Origin: DASZBX01 sp035943635
Lineage (GTDB): Bacteria > Actinomycetota > Actinomycetes > Streptomycetales > Catenulisporaceae
NCBI GenBank assembly: GCA_035943635.1
Contig: DASZBX010000088.1
Span: forward strand, 1 to 49,793
Reading direction: 5' to 3'
DNA: 49,793 nt
How positions within the stretch are numbered: position 1 is the stretch's first letter; each line of letters begins with the position of its first letter. The notes beneath the pieces were generated by a model that did not search any database, was not told the origin of the DNA, and worked only from the letters and a program-made list of their open reading frames with translations. The position numbers and the translations under genes are program-made. Below, piece by piece: positions 7,897 through 16,325 of this stretch.

Positions 7897-8552
7897 CGTT
7901 GCTCCGCCGGCTGAGCCAATTGTTCGTGGACTGATTCCCAGAGCCGGTATCCGAGCAGGGCTTGGGCCTCCTGGATCCGGTGCACGCTCTGCGAGCGCAC
8001 GACGAGGCACACGTCGACGTCCGGGCTCCCGGCGAACTCGCCGCCGTCGTAGCCCGCGAACCCGACCGTGTACAGGCCGCGCGCCCGCGCCTCCCGGAAC
8101 GCGGCGGCCAGGTCGCGCGAACTGCCGCTGGTGGACAGGGCGATCGCGACGTCCGTGGGCCGGGCCCGGGCGATCAGCTGCCGGGCGAAGACCAGGTCGA
8201 AGCCGACGTCGTTGCCCAGCGCGGTCAGGATCGCCTGGTCGGCGGCCAGGGACCAGGCCGGCAGCGGGCGGGCCGGGGATCCGGGCGGCGGGACGGCGAA
8301 CAGCCCGGCCAGGGTGGCGGCGTCGGTGCAGCTGCCACCGTTGCCGAAAGTGAAGATCCGTCCGCCCGCGGACAGCCGGCGGGCGATCTCGGCGGCGGCC
8401 GTCCGCAGCTGCGGCGCGCACGCTTCGAGGGTGCTGCGGCGTAGCTGCGCGCTCTCCCGGGACTTGGCCCGGGCCGAGGCGGCCAGGTCGGTCAGCAGGG
8501 AGCCCTGGTCTCGTTCCGTGGCGTCCAGGAACGGGTAGAGGAAGCCGGTCAC
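7893..8552 (-). CDS. SIS-domain protein, GmhA-like, of the hydrogenase operon
   Basis: The 219-residue protein starts at GTG 8552 (GTGA overlap). It has the sugar-isomerase fold with TFGNGGSCTDAATLAG near residue 70 and ALSTSGSSRDLAAAF near 140, as in phosphoheptose isomerase GmhA. The C-terminal helix (VHRIQEAQALLGYRLWESVHEQL) also matches that family. Related genes occur inside hydrogenase operons of mycobacteria where heptose synthesis is not expected. A role in maturation, perhaps in handling a ligand precursor, is inferred. A true sugar phosphate isomerase remains possible. Confidence 0.85.
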   Translation of the reverse strand: MTGFLYPFLDATERDQGSLLTDLAASARAKSRESAQLRRSTLEACAPQLRTAAAEIARRLSAGGRIFTFGNGGSCTDAATLAGLFAVPPPGSPARPLPAWSLAADQAILTALGNDVGFDLVFARQLIARARPTDVAIALSTSGSSRDLAAAFREARARGLYTVGFAGYDGGEFAGSPDVDVCLVVRSQSVHRIQEAQALLGYRLWESVHEQLAQPAEQR

Positions 8553-9370
8553 GGCCGGCCCTCCTCGGCCAGGCGGCTGATCGCCATCCCGGCGTGCACG
8601 AGCACCAGGTCGCCTCCGCGGACCGGTTCGACCAGCGCCGTGGAGACGCGTTCTTCGTAGCCTGCGACGAGGACGACGGCCTCGCCGCCGGGACCCACCG
8701 TGACCACCTCGCCGAGCCTGCCCTCGTCGCTACAGGTGACGCAGACCTCCTCGTCGCAGTCGGCCGCGACGGCCTGGCCCAGCAGTCCCGGGTGTTCGAA
8801 GCAGACGTGGGTCAGTTCCCAGAGCAGGTGGTAGAGCAGCACGAACCCGCCGGCGGCCGGCCGGCCCGGGTCCGGATCGTCAAGCCAGAGCACGTGATCG
8901 GCCGCGCCCGCCGGGGGCCGGGGGCCGTTGCCGATCCACAGGGCGCTCGCGCCCCAGGCCGGGGCGCGGCGGATCACCGCGCCCGCCTGCGGGTCGTCGG
9001 CCGCCGCGACGGCGATGATCACGTCGCCGGGCCGGACCGAGAGCCGGGCCGCGCCGACCACGGCCGGGCCGGTCAGCGCGACGGCCGGCAGGGCCTTCGC
9101 GCCGACCACGACCGGATGGACGAACTCGACCGCGATGTGCTGGGCGTGCGGCTCCCAGGCCGGGGCCAGGCACCAGAGCGTGGCCCCGGCGGCGAACCGG
9201 CGCGCGAGACTCAGCGCGGCCGTGGCCAGATCGGCGGCCAGATCCTCGCCGATCTCGCCTTCGGGCGCGGTGGCCGCCGGGTCTTGCGGCTCCGGAGCCG
9301 CTTCGGGCTCGTTCCCGCCGAGGGCATCAGTATTCGTATCAACCATGACGACACCTATCGCGGATATCAT
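8549..9370 (-). CDS. SIS-like domain fused to a HypC-like domain
   Basis: The protein is 273 residues from ATG 9370 (ATGA overlap with hypC copy 2); ATG 9346 is an alternative. Residues about 45-200 resemble a degenerate sugar-isomerase domain (AVVGAARLSVRPGDVIIAVAAADD, with ELTHVCFEHPGLL near its end). Residues about 205-273 form a HypC/HupF-like barrel that starts CVTCSDEGRLGEVV and ends GDLVLVHAGMAISRLAEE. In this barrel the usual Met-Cys start is replaced by an internal CxTC, so the Cys2 function cannot be identical. It is placed between hypC copy 2 and the GmhA-like gene. It may bind the large subunit or another Hyp factor. Confidence 0.8.
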   Translation of the reverse strand: MISAIGVVMVDTNTDALGGNEPEAAPEPQDPAATAPEGEIGEDLAADLATAALSLARRFAAGATLWCLAPAWEPHAQHIAVEFVHPVVVGAKALPAVALTGPAVVGAARLSVRPGDVIIAVAAADDPQAGAVIRRAPAWGASALWIGNGPRPPAGAADHVLWLDDPDPGRPAAGGFVLLYHLLWELTHVCFEHPGLLGQAVAADCDEEVCVTCSDEGRLGEVVTVGPGGEAVVLVAGYEERVSTALVEPVRGGDLVLVHAGMAISRLAEEGRP

Positions 9371-9729
9371 CGGGCGCCGCCGCCTCGCTGAGCCGGGACG
9401 GCCCCGACCGCGGGCCCGCTTGCAGACGTCGCAGGGCTCAAATTTGCCGCACGGTCGGCCGCCGCCGGAATCTCCGCGGCCTGGCCGAAGACCCCGTACT
9501 CCGCCATCGTCGCAATGGTCTCCAACGCCGACGCCTCCTCGATCCTGGTCAGCGCGAAGCCCGCGTGCACGATCGTGTAGTCGCCCACCTGCAGCTCCGG
9601 CAGGTAGGCCAGGCAGATCCGCCGGGACTCCACGGCCGTTCCGGCCTGCCGGAACTCGACCCGGGCCATCCGCGCGCCGCTCTCCTCGTCCCAGACCTCG
9701 ACGATCTTGCCGGGTATGCCCAGACACAT
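9367..9729 (-). CDS. hypC: HypC hydrogenase maturation chaperone (copy 2)
   Basis: This 120-residue protein starts MCLGIPGKIVEVWDEESG and carries the VGDYTIVHAGFALTRIEE strand, so it is a true HypC with essential Cys2. It is longer than HypC copy 1 because of a low-complexity tail of about 35 residues (Ala/Gly/Arg-rich). It starts one base after the HypF stop and overlaps the SIS-HypC fusion gene at its end. It could serve a different step from copy 1, for example transfer to the large subunit versus assembly on HypD. That division of labour is inference. Confidence 0.93.
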   Translation of the reverse strand: MCLGIPGKIVEVWDEESGARMARVEFRQAGTAVESRRICLAYLPELQVGDYTIVHAGFALTRIEEASALETIATMAEYGVFGQAAEIPAAADRAANLSPATSASGPAVGAVPAQRGGGAR

Positions 9730-9730
9730 G

Positions 9731-12142
9731 TCAGCTCTCCTCCTCGATCGCCCGCAGCGCCGACACCGCGGCCTGGCCGAGCGCCAGGCCGCCGTCGTTC
9801 GGCGGGACCAGGCGGTGCGTGAGCACCTCGAAGCCCTCGGCCTCCAGCTGTTCCCGGCACAGGCCCAGCAGCAGCACGTTCTGGAACACCCCGCCGGTCA
9901 GGCCGGCCAGCCGCACGCCGTGCTCGCGCCCGACCTGGACCGCCACCATCGCGACCGCGTCCGCGAGAGCGGTGTGGAAGGCCTCTGCGAGCAGCGCCGC
10001 CGGGACCGCGTCGCGCAGCCCTGCGACGAGATCCGCCAGCATCGGCGCGGGATCCAGCACGCCGTCCGCGCCGACCTTGAAGTGGAACTTCGGCGCCGTC
10101 ATGTTCAGGTCCTCGGCCGAGCGCGCCAGCACCTCCAGCTCGATCGCGGCCTGTCCCTCGTAGGCGATCCGGTGCCGCACGCCGAGCAGCGAGGCCACCG
10201 CGTCGAACAGGCGGCCCACGCTCGTGCACGGCACGCACCCGAACCCGCTGTCCAACTGCGATCTCAGCACTCGGAGTTCCTGGACGCTCGCCGCCGCCAC
10301 CGGGGGCAGGTCCCCGGACCAGTCGATCCCGGCCGCGCGCAGGTGCGACAGGGCCATCCGCCACGGGTTGCGCACGGCGAGGTCCCCGCCGGCCAGCGGC
10401 ACCGGCGCCAGATGCCCGGCCCGGATGAACCGCTGGCTGGCCCGGCCCAGCAGCAGCACCTCGCCGCCCCAGACCGCGCCGTCGGTGCCGTATCCGGTGC
10501 CGTCGAAGGCGAACCCGACCACCGGGCGGCCGAGCCGGCCGTGCTCGGCCAGCAGTGAGACGACGTGCGCGTGGTGGTGCTGGACCAGGTCCAGCGGGCG
10601 GTCCCCGGCGGCGCGCTCGGCCCAGCCGCGGGTGAGGTAGCCCGGGTGCAGGTCGGCGGCCAGCCGTTGCGGACCGTCGCTCTGCAGCCCGGTGAGCTGC
10701 TCGACCGAGCGTTCGAACGCGCTGAGCGTGGCGGCCGCGCCCATGTCGCCGATGTGCCCCGAGGTGTACGCCAAGCGGCCCTCGGTCAGGCAGAAGGTGT
10801 TCTTCAGCTCCCCGCCGACCGCCAGGACCGAGGGCGCGGCCCGGCCGAGGTCGACCGGAAGCGGCGCGTACCCGCGGGAGCGGCGGATCGGCAGCACGGT
10901 CCCGTCCACCACCCGGACCACCGAGTCGTCGCAGGGCACGTGGATAGGCCGGTCGTGGGTGAGCACCGCGTCGGCCAGGTCGGGCAGCCACGCGACCGCG
11001 TCCTCGTCGCGGAAGCAGATCGGTTCGTCCTCGATGTTGGCACTGGTGAGCACGATCCCGTGCGGCGGGTACACGTCCGCCCCGGGCACCGGCTCGAACA
11101 CCAGGTGGTGCAGCGGCGAGTAGGGCAGCATCAGGCCGATCCACGGGCTGCGCGAGCCCTCCATCCCGGCCACCCCGGCCGCCACCGGCGCGCCCAGCCG
11201 CCTTGGCAGCAACAGGATCGGGCGGGCCGGGGAGCTGAGCACAGCCGCGTCCGCGCGGTCGAACCGGGCCAGCCAGCGGGCCACGGTCAGGTCCGCGACC
11301 ATCACGGCGAACGGCTTGGCCGCGCGGGCCTTGCGGGCGCGCAGCCGGGCCACCGCCTCCTCGTCGTTGAGCGCGCAGGCCAGGTGGTAGCCGCCGATCC
11401 CCTTGATCGCGACGATCTGCCCGGCCGCCAAGGCGCGCTGGGTGGCCAGGATCGCGGCGTCCGACTGGCTCAGCCGGCCGAAGTCGCAGGCCGGTCCGTC
11501 GCCGTCCGGCTCGGGCCCGGCCACCTGCTGCCCGGCCGGTTTCGGCTCGGTCCAACTCTCGAACCGCAGGGTCGGGCCGCAGTCCGGGCAGGCGATCGGC
11601 TGGGCGTGGAACCGGCGGTTCGCCGGATCCTGATATTCGGCTTCGCAGCGCCCGCACATCGGGAACCCGGCCATGGTCGTGGCCGGCCGGTCGTACGGCA
11701 GGGATCTGATGATGCTGAACCGGGGCCCGCAGTTCGTGCAGGTGACGAACGGGTGCCGGTAGCGCCGGTCGGCCTTGTTGAACAGGTCGCGGCGGCAGTC
11801 GGCGCACATCGCGATGTCCGGCGGGATCGGCGAGCGGGCCCCGTCGGTCTCCTCGCTGGGCACGATCCGGAAGTCCCGGTCCGCGGTGGCCGGGATCACC
11901 ACGGTCCGCACCTGGTCCACGTCGGCCAGCGGCGGGGCCTGCTCGACCAGCCGGGCGGCGAACTCCTCGACCAGGTACCCGGGGCCCTGGACCTCCAGGA
12001 ACACCGCCGAGGAGTCGTTGCCGACCAGGCCGACCAGGCCGAGTTCGGTGGCGATCCGGTAGACGTGCGGCCGGAATCCGACCCCCTGCACCACGCCGGT
12101 CACCGTGAACCGGCGCCGCTCCACGTCGGCCAGCAATCCCAT
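9731..12142 (-). CDS. hypF: Carbamoyltransferase HypF
   Basis: The protein is 803 residues from ATG 12142; the longer open frame upstream is read-through of the NHL gene's other frame. Domains are an acylphosphatase-like domain (RRFTVTGVVQGVGFRPHVYR), two zinc fingers (CADCRRDL...CTNCGPRFS and CGRCEAEY...CPDCGPTL), a YrdC-like domain (about 200-390, GQIVAIKGIGGYHLAC), and a Kae1-like domain (QHHHAHVVSLLAEHG, GFAFDGTGYGTDGAVWGGE). It converts carbamoyl phosphate to a thiocarboxamide on HypE for cyanide ligand synthesis. It overlaps the NHL gene by 1 base and is followed by hypC. Confidence 0.96.
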   Translation of the reverse strand: MGLLADVERRRFTVTGVVQGVGFRPHVYRIATELGLVGLVGNDSSAVFLEVQGPGYLVEEFAARLVEQAPPLADVDQVRTVVIPATADRDFRIVPSEETDGARSPIPPDIAMCADCRRDLFNKADRRYRHPFVTCTNCGPRFSIIRSLPYDRPATTMAGFPMCGRCEAEYQDPANRRFHAQPIACPDCGPTLRFESWTEPKPAGQQVAGPEPDGDGPACDFGRLSQSDAAILATQRALAAGQIVAIKGIGGYHLACALNDEEAVARLRARKARAAKPFAVMVADLTVARWLARFDRADAAVLSSPARPILLLPRRLGAPVAAGVAGMEGSRSPWIGLMLPYSPLHHLVFEPVPGADVYPPHGIVLTSANIEDEPICFRDEDAVAWLPDLADAVLTHDRPIHVPCDDSVVRVVDGTVLPIRRSRGYAPLPVDLGRAAPSVLAVGGELKNTFCLTEGRLAYTSGHIGDMGAAATLSAFERSVEQLTGLQSDGPQRLAADLHPGYLTRGWAERAAGDRPLDLVQHHHAHVVSLLAEHGRLGRPVVGFAFDGTGYGTDGAVWGGEVLLLGRASQRFIRAGHLAPVPLAGGDLAVRNPWRMALSHLRAAGIDWSGDLPPVAAASVQELRVLRSQLDSGFGCVPCTSVGRLFDAVASLLGVRHRIAYEGQAAIELEVLARSAEDLNMTAPKFHFKVGADGVLDPAPMLADLVAGLRDAVPAALLAEAFHTALADAVAMVAVQVGREHGVRLAGLTGGVFQNVLLLGLCREQLEAEGFEVLTHRLVPPNDGGLALGQAAVSALRAIEEES

Positions 12143-13341
12143 CAGTGCCGCCCCCAAATCAGGACTCGGTTGTTTCCGGAGTCGGCCACCGCGAGGCGGT
12201 CGCCGTGCATGCTGATCCCGTAGGGCCAGGACAGGGTGTCCCGCTGCACGCTGGACCAGCGGTTCTCCCCGTTCGCGGCGAAGGTCGGCTGGGCCAGCAC
12301 GTGGTCCGCGGCCTGGCCGTGCCCGGGCACCCGGTCCCACAGCAGGATCCGGTTGTCCGCGGTGTCGGCCACGGCCAGCCGGCCGCCTTCCAGCGCGACG
12401 GAGTAGGGGAAGCGCAGCCGGTCGCCGCTGTGCGGGCCGAACGGCCACTCGGCCGCGGTGTCGAAGTCCGGCTGGCCCAGCACCAGATCGGCCGGCCGGT
12501 CCCGGTCCGGGCGCGGGCGCCAGCCGAGCACCCGGTGGTTGCCGGCGTCGGCGACCAGCAGCAGGCCGTCCGTCCCGGCCACGCCGTGCGGCCAGCGGAA
12601 GCTGTCCGGGCCGACCCCGCGGTCCCGGTTCTCCCCGCGCCGGGTCGCCTCCGGCTGGCCGAGCACGACGTCGGCGGGGCGGTCCCGGTCCGGCAGGCCG
12701 CCGTCCCAGCCGAGCACGCGCCGGTTCCCGGTGTCCGCGACCCAGAACCACCCGTCGGCCACGGCGATCCCGAACGGCCAGTACAGCGATCCGGCGGTGC
12801 ACCGCACGCCGTCCTGCGCGCCGCCGCGGTTCGCGCCGACCGAGGCCGGGTCGGGCTGGCCGAGGATCAGGTCGGGGGCCTGGTCGCTGGCCCGCGAGAC
12901 CGTGTTCCAGATCAGGATGCGATGATGCCAGGCGTCCGCGACGGCCAGCCGTCCGTCGTGCACCAGCACGCCGGTGGGCAGGTTCATCCCGCGCTCCGGG
13001 CCGCGGCCGTCGGCCGCCCGGCCCTCGGTGGTGCCGTCCGGCTGGCCGAGCACGACGTCGGCCGGCTGCTCGTCCGCCGTCGGAACTCCGTGCCAGATCA
13101 GGACCCTGTGGTTGCCGGAATCGGCCACGACCAGGTGTTCGCGGTCCAGGAAGACCCCGCGCGGCGAGTACATCCAGGCCATGGTCGGGTTCGCCGCGGG
13201 CAGGGCGAGCCCGCCCGGCGCGGGCGCCCCGAGCCAGGTCTCTGCCGTCCATCCGCCGCTCAGGTCCGACAGCGCGGGCCCCGGGTTCGGCGTGTCCGCC
13301 GGTGGCCTCGGCCCGATGCTCACCCTCATCGTGTCGCTCAT
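12142..13341 (-). CDS. NHL-repeat beta-propeller protein of the hydrogenase operon
   Basis: This 399-residue protein contains about six NHL-type repeats. Each has a form of LAVADSGNHRVLIW followed by a variable loop and ADVVLGQPD, giving a beta-propeller. There is no signal peptide or membrane span. The start at ATG 13341 overlaps the NifU-Rieske stop by 4 bases. An NHL-repeat protein is a regular neighbour of the mycobacterial Huc hydrogenase. It probably acts as a protein-binding platform in assembly or electron transfer. The repeats are long and very regular, so the fold call is firm and the function is not. Confidence 0.88.
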   Translation of the reverse strand: MSDTMRVSIGPRPPADTPNPGPALSDLSGGWTAETWLGAPAPGGLALPAANPTMAWMYSPRGVFLDREHLVVADSGNHRVLIWHGVPTADEQPADVVLGQPDGTTEGRAADGRGPERGMNLPTGVLVHDGRLAVADAWHHRILIWNTVSRASDQAPDLILGQPDPASVGANRGGAQDGVRCTAGSLYWPFGIAVADGWFWVADTGNRRVLGWDGGLPDRDRPADVVLGQPEATRRGENRDRGVGPDSFRWPHGVAGTDGLLLVADAGNHRVLGWRPRPDRDRPADLVLGQPDFDTAAEWPFGPHSGDRLRFPYSVALEGGRLAVADTADNRILLWDRVPGHGQAADHVLAQPTFAANGENRWSSVQRDTLSWPYGISMHGDRLAVADSGNNRVLIWGRH

Positions 13342-14312
13342 GTGCCCACCCGGATCCAGACGTCCCCGGCTTCGACCCGCAGCGGCAGCTGTTCCAGGTG
13401 CGCTCCGGGGGCGCTCAGGCACTCGCCGGACAGCGCGTCGTAGCAGAATCCGTGCCAGGGGCAGGTCAACGTGCCGTTGGTTGCGTCGAGCAGCGCGTTG
13501 TCCAGCGGCATCCCCTCGTGCGCGCACGCGTTTCCGTACGCCGTGAGCCGGTTGCCGATGTTCACGACGATGACCCCCGCGGCCAGCGCCGATCTCGATC
13601 TCGTCCCCGGTGCCGCGCCCAGCGACAGTGTGCTGATCTTCCCCTCGGCCAACTCCCCGACCGCCGCGGCCTTCACCCATCCGTCGGCCGCGAGACCGTC
13701 CGGGTCCGCCGCCCCGGGCCCGATCCGCAGTGCGGACAAGGGAATCAGGGCCGGTGACGGTTCGCCGGGCAGCACTTCGACCGTCGTGATCCCCGGAACG
13801 CCGCCGACCAGCGCCTCTTCGACCAGGTGGCGAAGCGTCACCGAGGACATGGAGCACCCGTTGCAGGCGCCCTCCAGCCGGACATACGCGACCGGGCCCT
13901 CGATCCGGACCAGGGCGACGTCGCCGCCGTGCGACTGCAGCTGCGGCCGGACCTGAGTCAGAACCCTGGTCGCGAGCGTGACCGGATCCGGGCGGACGAT
14001 CCCGTGCAGCGACAACAGCAGATGCACGGTCGGATCATCGACGAGCTCGTACAACGCCGGACGGGTCGCCTCCTCGGACCGCAGCCGCCGGACGATCGTC
14101 ACCAACCCGGCCCGGTGCACGGCCTCCACGGCCGCCTTCAGCTCCTCGGCGACCGCCCGGGCCGGGCCGTCCAGCGCGGCCAGCGCCTTGACCGCGTCGT
14201 CCACCCGCATCGCCAGCCGCTCGAACGACGGTTCCGGCTCGGCCGGCTCCGGCTCGGGCCGCGCCGCGGGGGGGCGGTCCCGCGCCCGGCCGTCCCGGAT
14301 ATCAGCAGTCAT
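13338..14312 (-). CDS. hucE: NifU-Rieske fusion, putative hydrogenase electron-transfer protein
   Basis: This 324-residue protein starts at ATG 14312. Residues 30-105 are helical. Residues about 110-200 are a NifU C-terminal-like domain with GACNGCSMS (C150, C153). Residues about 215-324 are a Rieske domain with CAH at 263 and CPWHGF at 284, giving two Cys and two His for a [2Fe-2S] cluster. It is cytoplasmic. The gene corresponds in position to hucE of the mycobacterial Huc operon, a proposed carrier between hydrogenase and the respiratory chain. The symbol is assigned by this synteny. The NifU part could deliver or hold an iron-sulfur cluster. Confidence 0.85.
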   Translation of the reverse strand: MTADIRDGRARDRPPAARPEPEPAEPEPSFERLAMRVDDAVKALAALDGPARAVAEELKAAVEAVHRAGLVTIVRRLRSEEATRPALYELVDDPTVHLLLSLHGIVRPDPVTLATRVLTQVRPQLQSHGGDVALVRIEGPVAYVRLEGACNGCSMSSVTLRHLVEEALVGGVPGITTVEVLPGEPSPALIPLSALRIGPGAADPDGLAADGWVKAAAVGELAEGKISTLSLGAAPGTRSRSALAAGVIVVNIGNRLTAYGNACAHEGMPLDNALLDATNGTLTCPWHGFCYDALSGECLSAPGAHLEQLPLRVEAGDVWIRVGT

Positions 14313-14314
14313 GC

Positions 14315-15709
14315 TCACTCCGCATCCTGGTCCTGGTTCCTGACCAGCACCTGCTGGCGGGCGATCTCGTCGAGCAGGCCGCGCACCATCCGGACCGAGT
14401 CGCCGTCGGAGAACTCCTCGAACAGGAACCGGGCCTCGTGCAGCTTGGCCCTCGCGTGGGCGAACTGGCCCAGGTGCGCCAGCACGTTGCCCTGGTTGGC
14501 CAGCACCCGCGCGCGGCCGATCGGATCGGAGTGCCGCCCGCGGACCTGGAGCACGGCCTCGTACAGCTCCAGCGCTTCGACCAGATTGTCGGCCTGGTGC
14601 CGGGACGGCGTGTAGACAAGGGAATTGGCGAGATTCAGCTGAGTGCTCGCCCACCGCTCCGGATGGGTCTGCGGGGTGTACACCTTCAGCGCGTGACGCA
14701 GCGACTGCACCGCGACGCCGAGCCGGAGCTGATCGGAAGCCTGCGTCATCGGCATGGTCAGGTAGGCAGCGGCGAGGTTGGCGTGGGCGGCGGCCCACAG
14801 TTCCGGCGCCTGCTCGGCCGTGATCAGCTGGAGCACCGAGTGGTAGTGCGGCACCGCGAGCGCCAGCTGCTGCGGCTGCTGTGCGGACAGTTCGTGCAAC
14901 GCCCCGGCCAGGCCCAGGTGCAGCTCGGCCCGGCTGACCCGCAGGTCCTCGGCCCCGCTGAGCGCCAGCAGGGCCTGCTCGTAGAGCACCGCAGGGCCCG
15001 GATTCGCCGGGCCGCTGCTCTCGCCCAGGCCGAACACCTCCTGGCTGATCGACGCGGCCGCCCCCAGCATCAGTCCGGCCAGCGGCGGCGCCACCGGGCG
15101 CGCGGTCCGGGCCGCCTGGTGCAGCAGCCGCAGCGCCTCGGTCGGCTCGCCGGCGGCCAGCTCGTGCGTGGCCTGCGCGGACAACAGCAGCGCGGCGATC
15201 TCCCCCTCGGCCGAGCCCGGCTCGGGCGGCGTCACGGTCCGGCCGAGCACGAAGGACACCAGGTCGACCAAGGGCCCGAACTCGCCCAGATCCGCGCGCA
15301 GCTGCTGTAGTTCTCCTTCACCATCCTCAGAATCCTCAGCTCCGGCGCCGCCGAGGCCGTCCGGGTCCAGCACGAACCGGTTGTACCGGCTGACCGGATC
15401 GGACCCGGCCGCGGCCAACGCTGCCAGCGCGCCCCCCCGGTCCCCGGCCAACGCCAACTCGTGCGCCCGCAGCCGTTCCGGCCACGGATCCGGCGCCCGG
15501 CCCGCCAACAACGACACCCGCGCGGCCTCGGTGTCCGCACCGCCCGGGATCAGCAGGTACCCGGCCGGCAGCGGGAACGTGCCCAAAGGCTGCGGCCGCA
15601 CCGGCGCCGCCCACGCCGACGGGCCCGCCTGCGCAGTCCGCTCCGGCTGCGAGCTCGACGGCGACCCGTCGATCATGATCGTCACCGGACCGGCCAGCAG
15701 ATCAGACAT
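14315..15709 (-). CDS. TPR-type helical protein of the hydrogenase operon
   Basis: The 464-residue protein is mostly helical. It has tetratricopeptide-like repeats from about residue 170 onward (AQATHELAAGEPTEALRLL, ALAVPHYHSVLQLI, LRLGVAVQSLRHALKVY, NLVEALELYEAVLQV, QGNVLAHLGQFAHARAKL). The N-terminal 100 residues are Pro/Ser-rich and contain a short domain around RPQPLGTFPLPAGYLLIPGG. No signal or membrane segment is seen. It overlaps the preceding gene by 8 bases and is separated from the NifU-Rieske gene by 2. TPR proteins usually mediate complexes, so a chaperone role for hydrogenase subunits is a reasonable inference. Confidence 0.8.
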   Translation of the reverse strand: MSDLLAGPVTIMIDGSPSSSQPERTAQAGPSAWAAPVRPQPLGTFPLPAGYLLIPGGADTEAARVSLLAGRAPDPWPERLRAHELALAGDRGGALAALAAAGSDPVSRYNRFVLDPDGLGGAGAEDSEDGEGELQQLRADLGEFGPLVDLVSFVLGRTVTPPEPGSAEGEIAALLLSAQATHELAAGEPTEALRLLHQAARTARPVAPPLAGLMLGAAASISQEVFGLGESSGPANPGPAVLYEQALLALSGAEDLRVSRAELHLGLAGALHELSAQQPQQLALAVPHYHSVLQLITAEQAPELWAAAHANLAAAYLTMPMTQASDQLRLGVAVQSLRHALKVYTPQTHPERWASTQLNLANSLVYTPSRHQADNLVEALELYEAVLQVRGRHSDPIGRARVLANQGNVLAHLGQFAHARAKLHEARFLFEEFSDGDSVRMVRGLLDEIARQQVLVRNQDQDAE

Positions 15710-16325
15710 CGAATCGTCCGCGCAGCTCGCGCTCGGCCGCCCGCTTGATCAACCTGGCGCTGACCTCGGCCCGGGACTTCGTGTGGAAACTGTCGATCCG
15801 GTGCCGGATCACGCCGTCGGGGAAGATCACCAGGACGTCCACCGCCCACCGGCCGCGCTCCGACTCGACCACGGTCTCCACGCCATACGCGCGACGCACA
15901 CCGGGAACGGACGAGCCGGCGGCCACATCAGAGAACGAGGGAACGGCCGGAGCAGGCGGCCCGGCCCACTCCTCCCGCCCCGACTTCGTCCCGGCCTCGC
16001 CCAGCAGATCCCGTTCTATCTCCGCGCACGTACTCGACAGCAGCCCCGCGATCGACGCCGGCACCGGATGCAGCCCGCTCCCACTCTGCTGCTCGCCGTC
16101 CGTCACAGCTGTGCCGCGTTCTGCATCGCCCGAGCCGTCCTTCCCACTGGTCTGCGCCTCCACATCCGTATCGGCCTCCACGTCAGCGTCCGCATACGAT
16201 TCCACCGAACCGGCCAGCTCTCCCAGCCCGCACTCGAGCACATCAGGATCCTGAAGAATCCGGTCGGCTCCCGCTCCGGTTCCGGCTCCGGCTGCGCCGC
16301 CGTGCTCCTCATACTTCGCGATCAC
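15702..16325 (-). CDS. Unknown hydrogenase-operon protein
   Basis: The protein is 207 residues from GTG 16325, set by a GTGA overlap with the protease stop. The first 130 residues are low-complexity and rich in Gly, Ala, Asp, Glu and Ser (GAAGAGTGAGA, ADADVEADTDVEAQT). The C-terminal 60 residues look folded and conserved (RWAVDVLVIFPDGVIRHRIDSF, ARLIKRAAERELRGRF) with a mixed beta-alpha pattern. It sits between the maturation protease and the TPR gene. I do not recognise a family. The variable acidic linker plus small domain suggests an adaptor, but that is speculation. Confidence 0.7.
   Translation of the reverse strand: MIAKYEEHGGAAGAGTGAGADRILQDPDVLECGLGELAGSVESYADADVEADTDVEAQTSGKDGSGDAERGTAVTDGEQQSGSGLHPVPASIAGLLSSTCAEIERDLLGEAGTKSGREEWAGPPAPAVPSFSDVAAGSSVPGVRRAYGVETVVESERGRWAVDVLVIFPDGVIRHRIDSFHTKSRAEVSARLIKRAAERELRGRFDV

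Noticed and set aside
9549..11807. Minus-strand open frame of 752 residues
   Set aside because: It overlaps hypF in another frame and is Gly/Arg/Ala-rich without domains.
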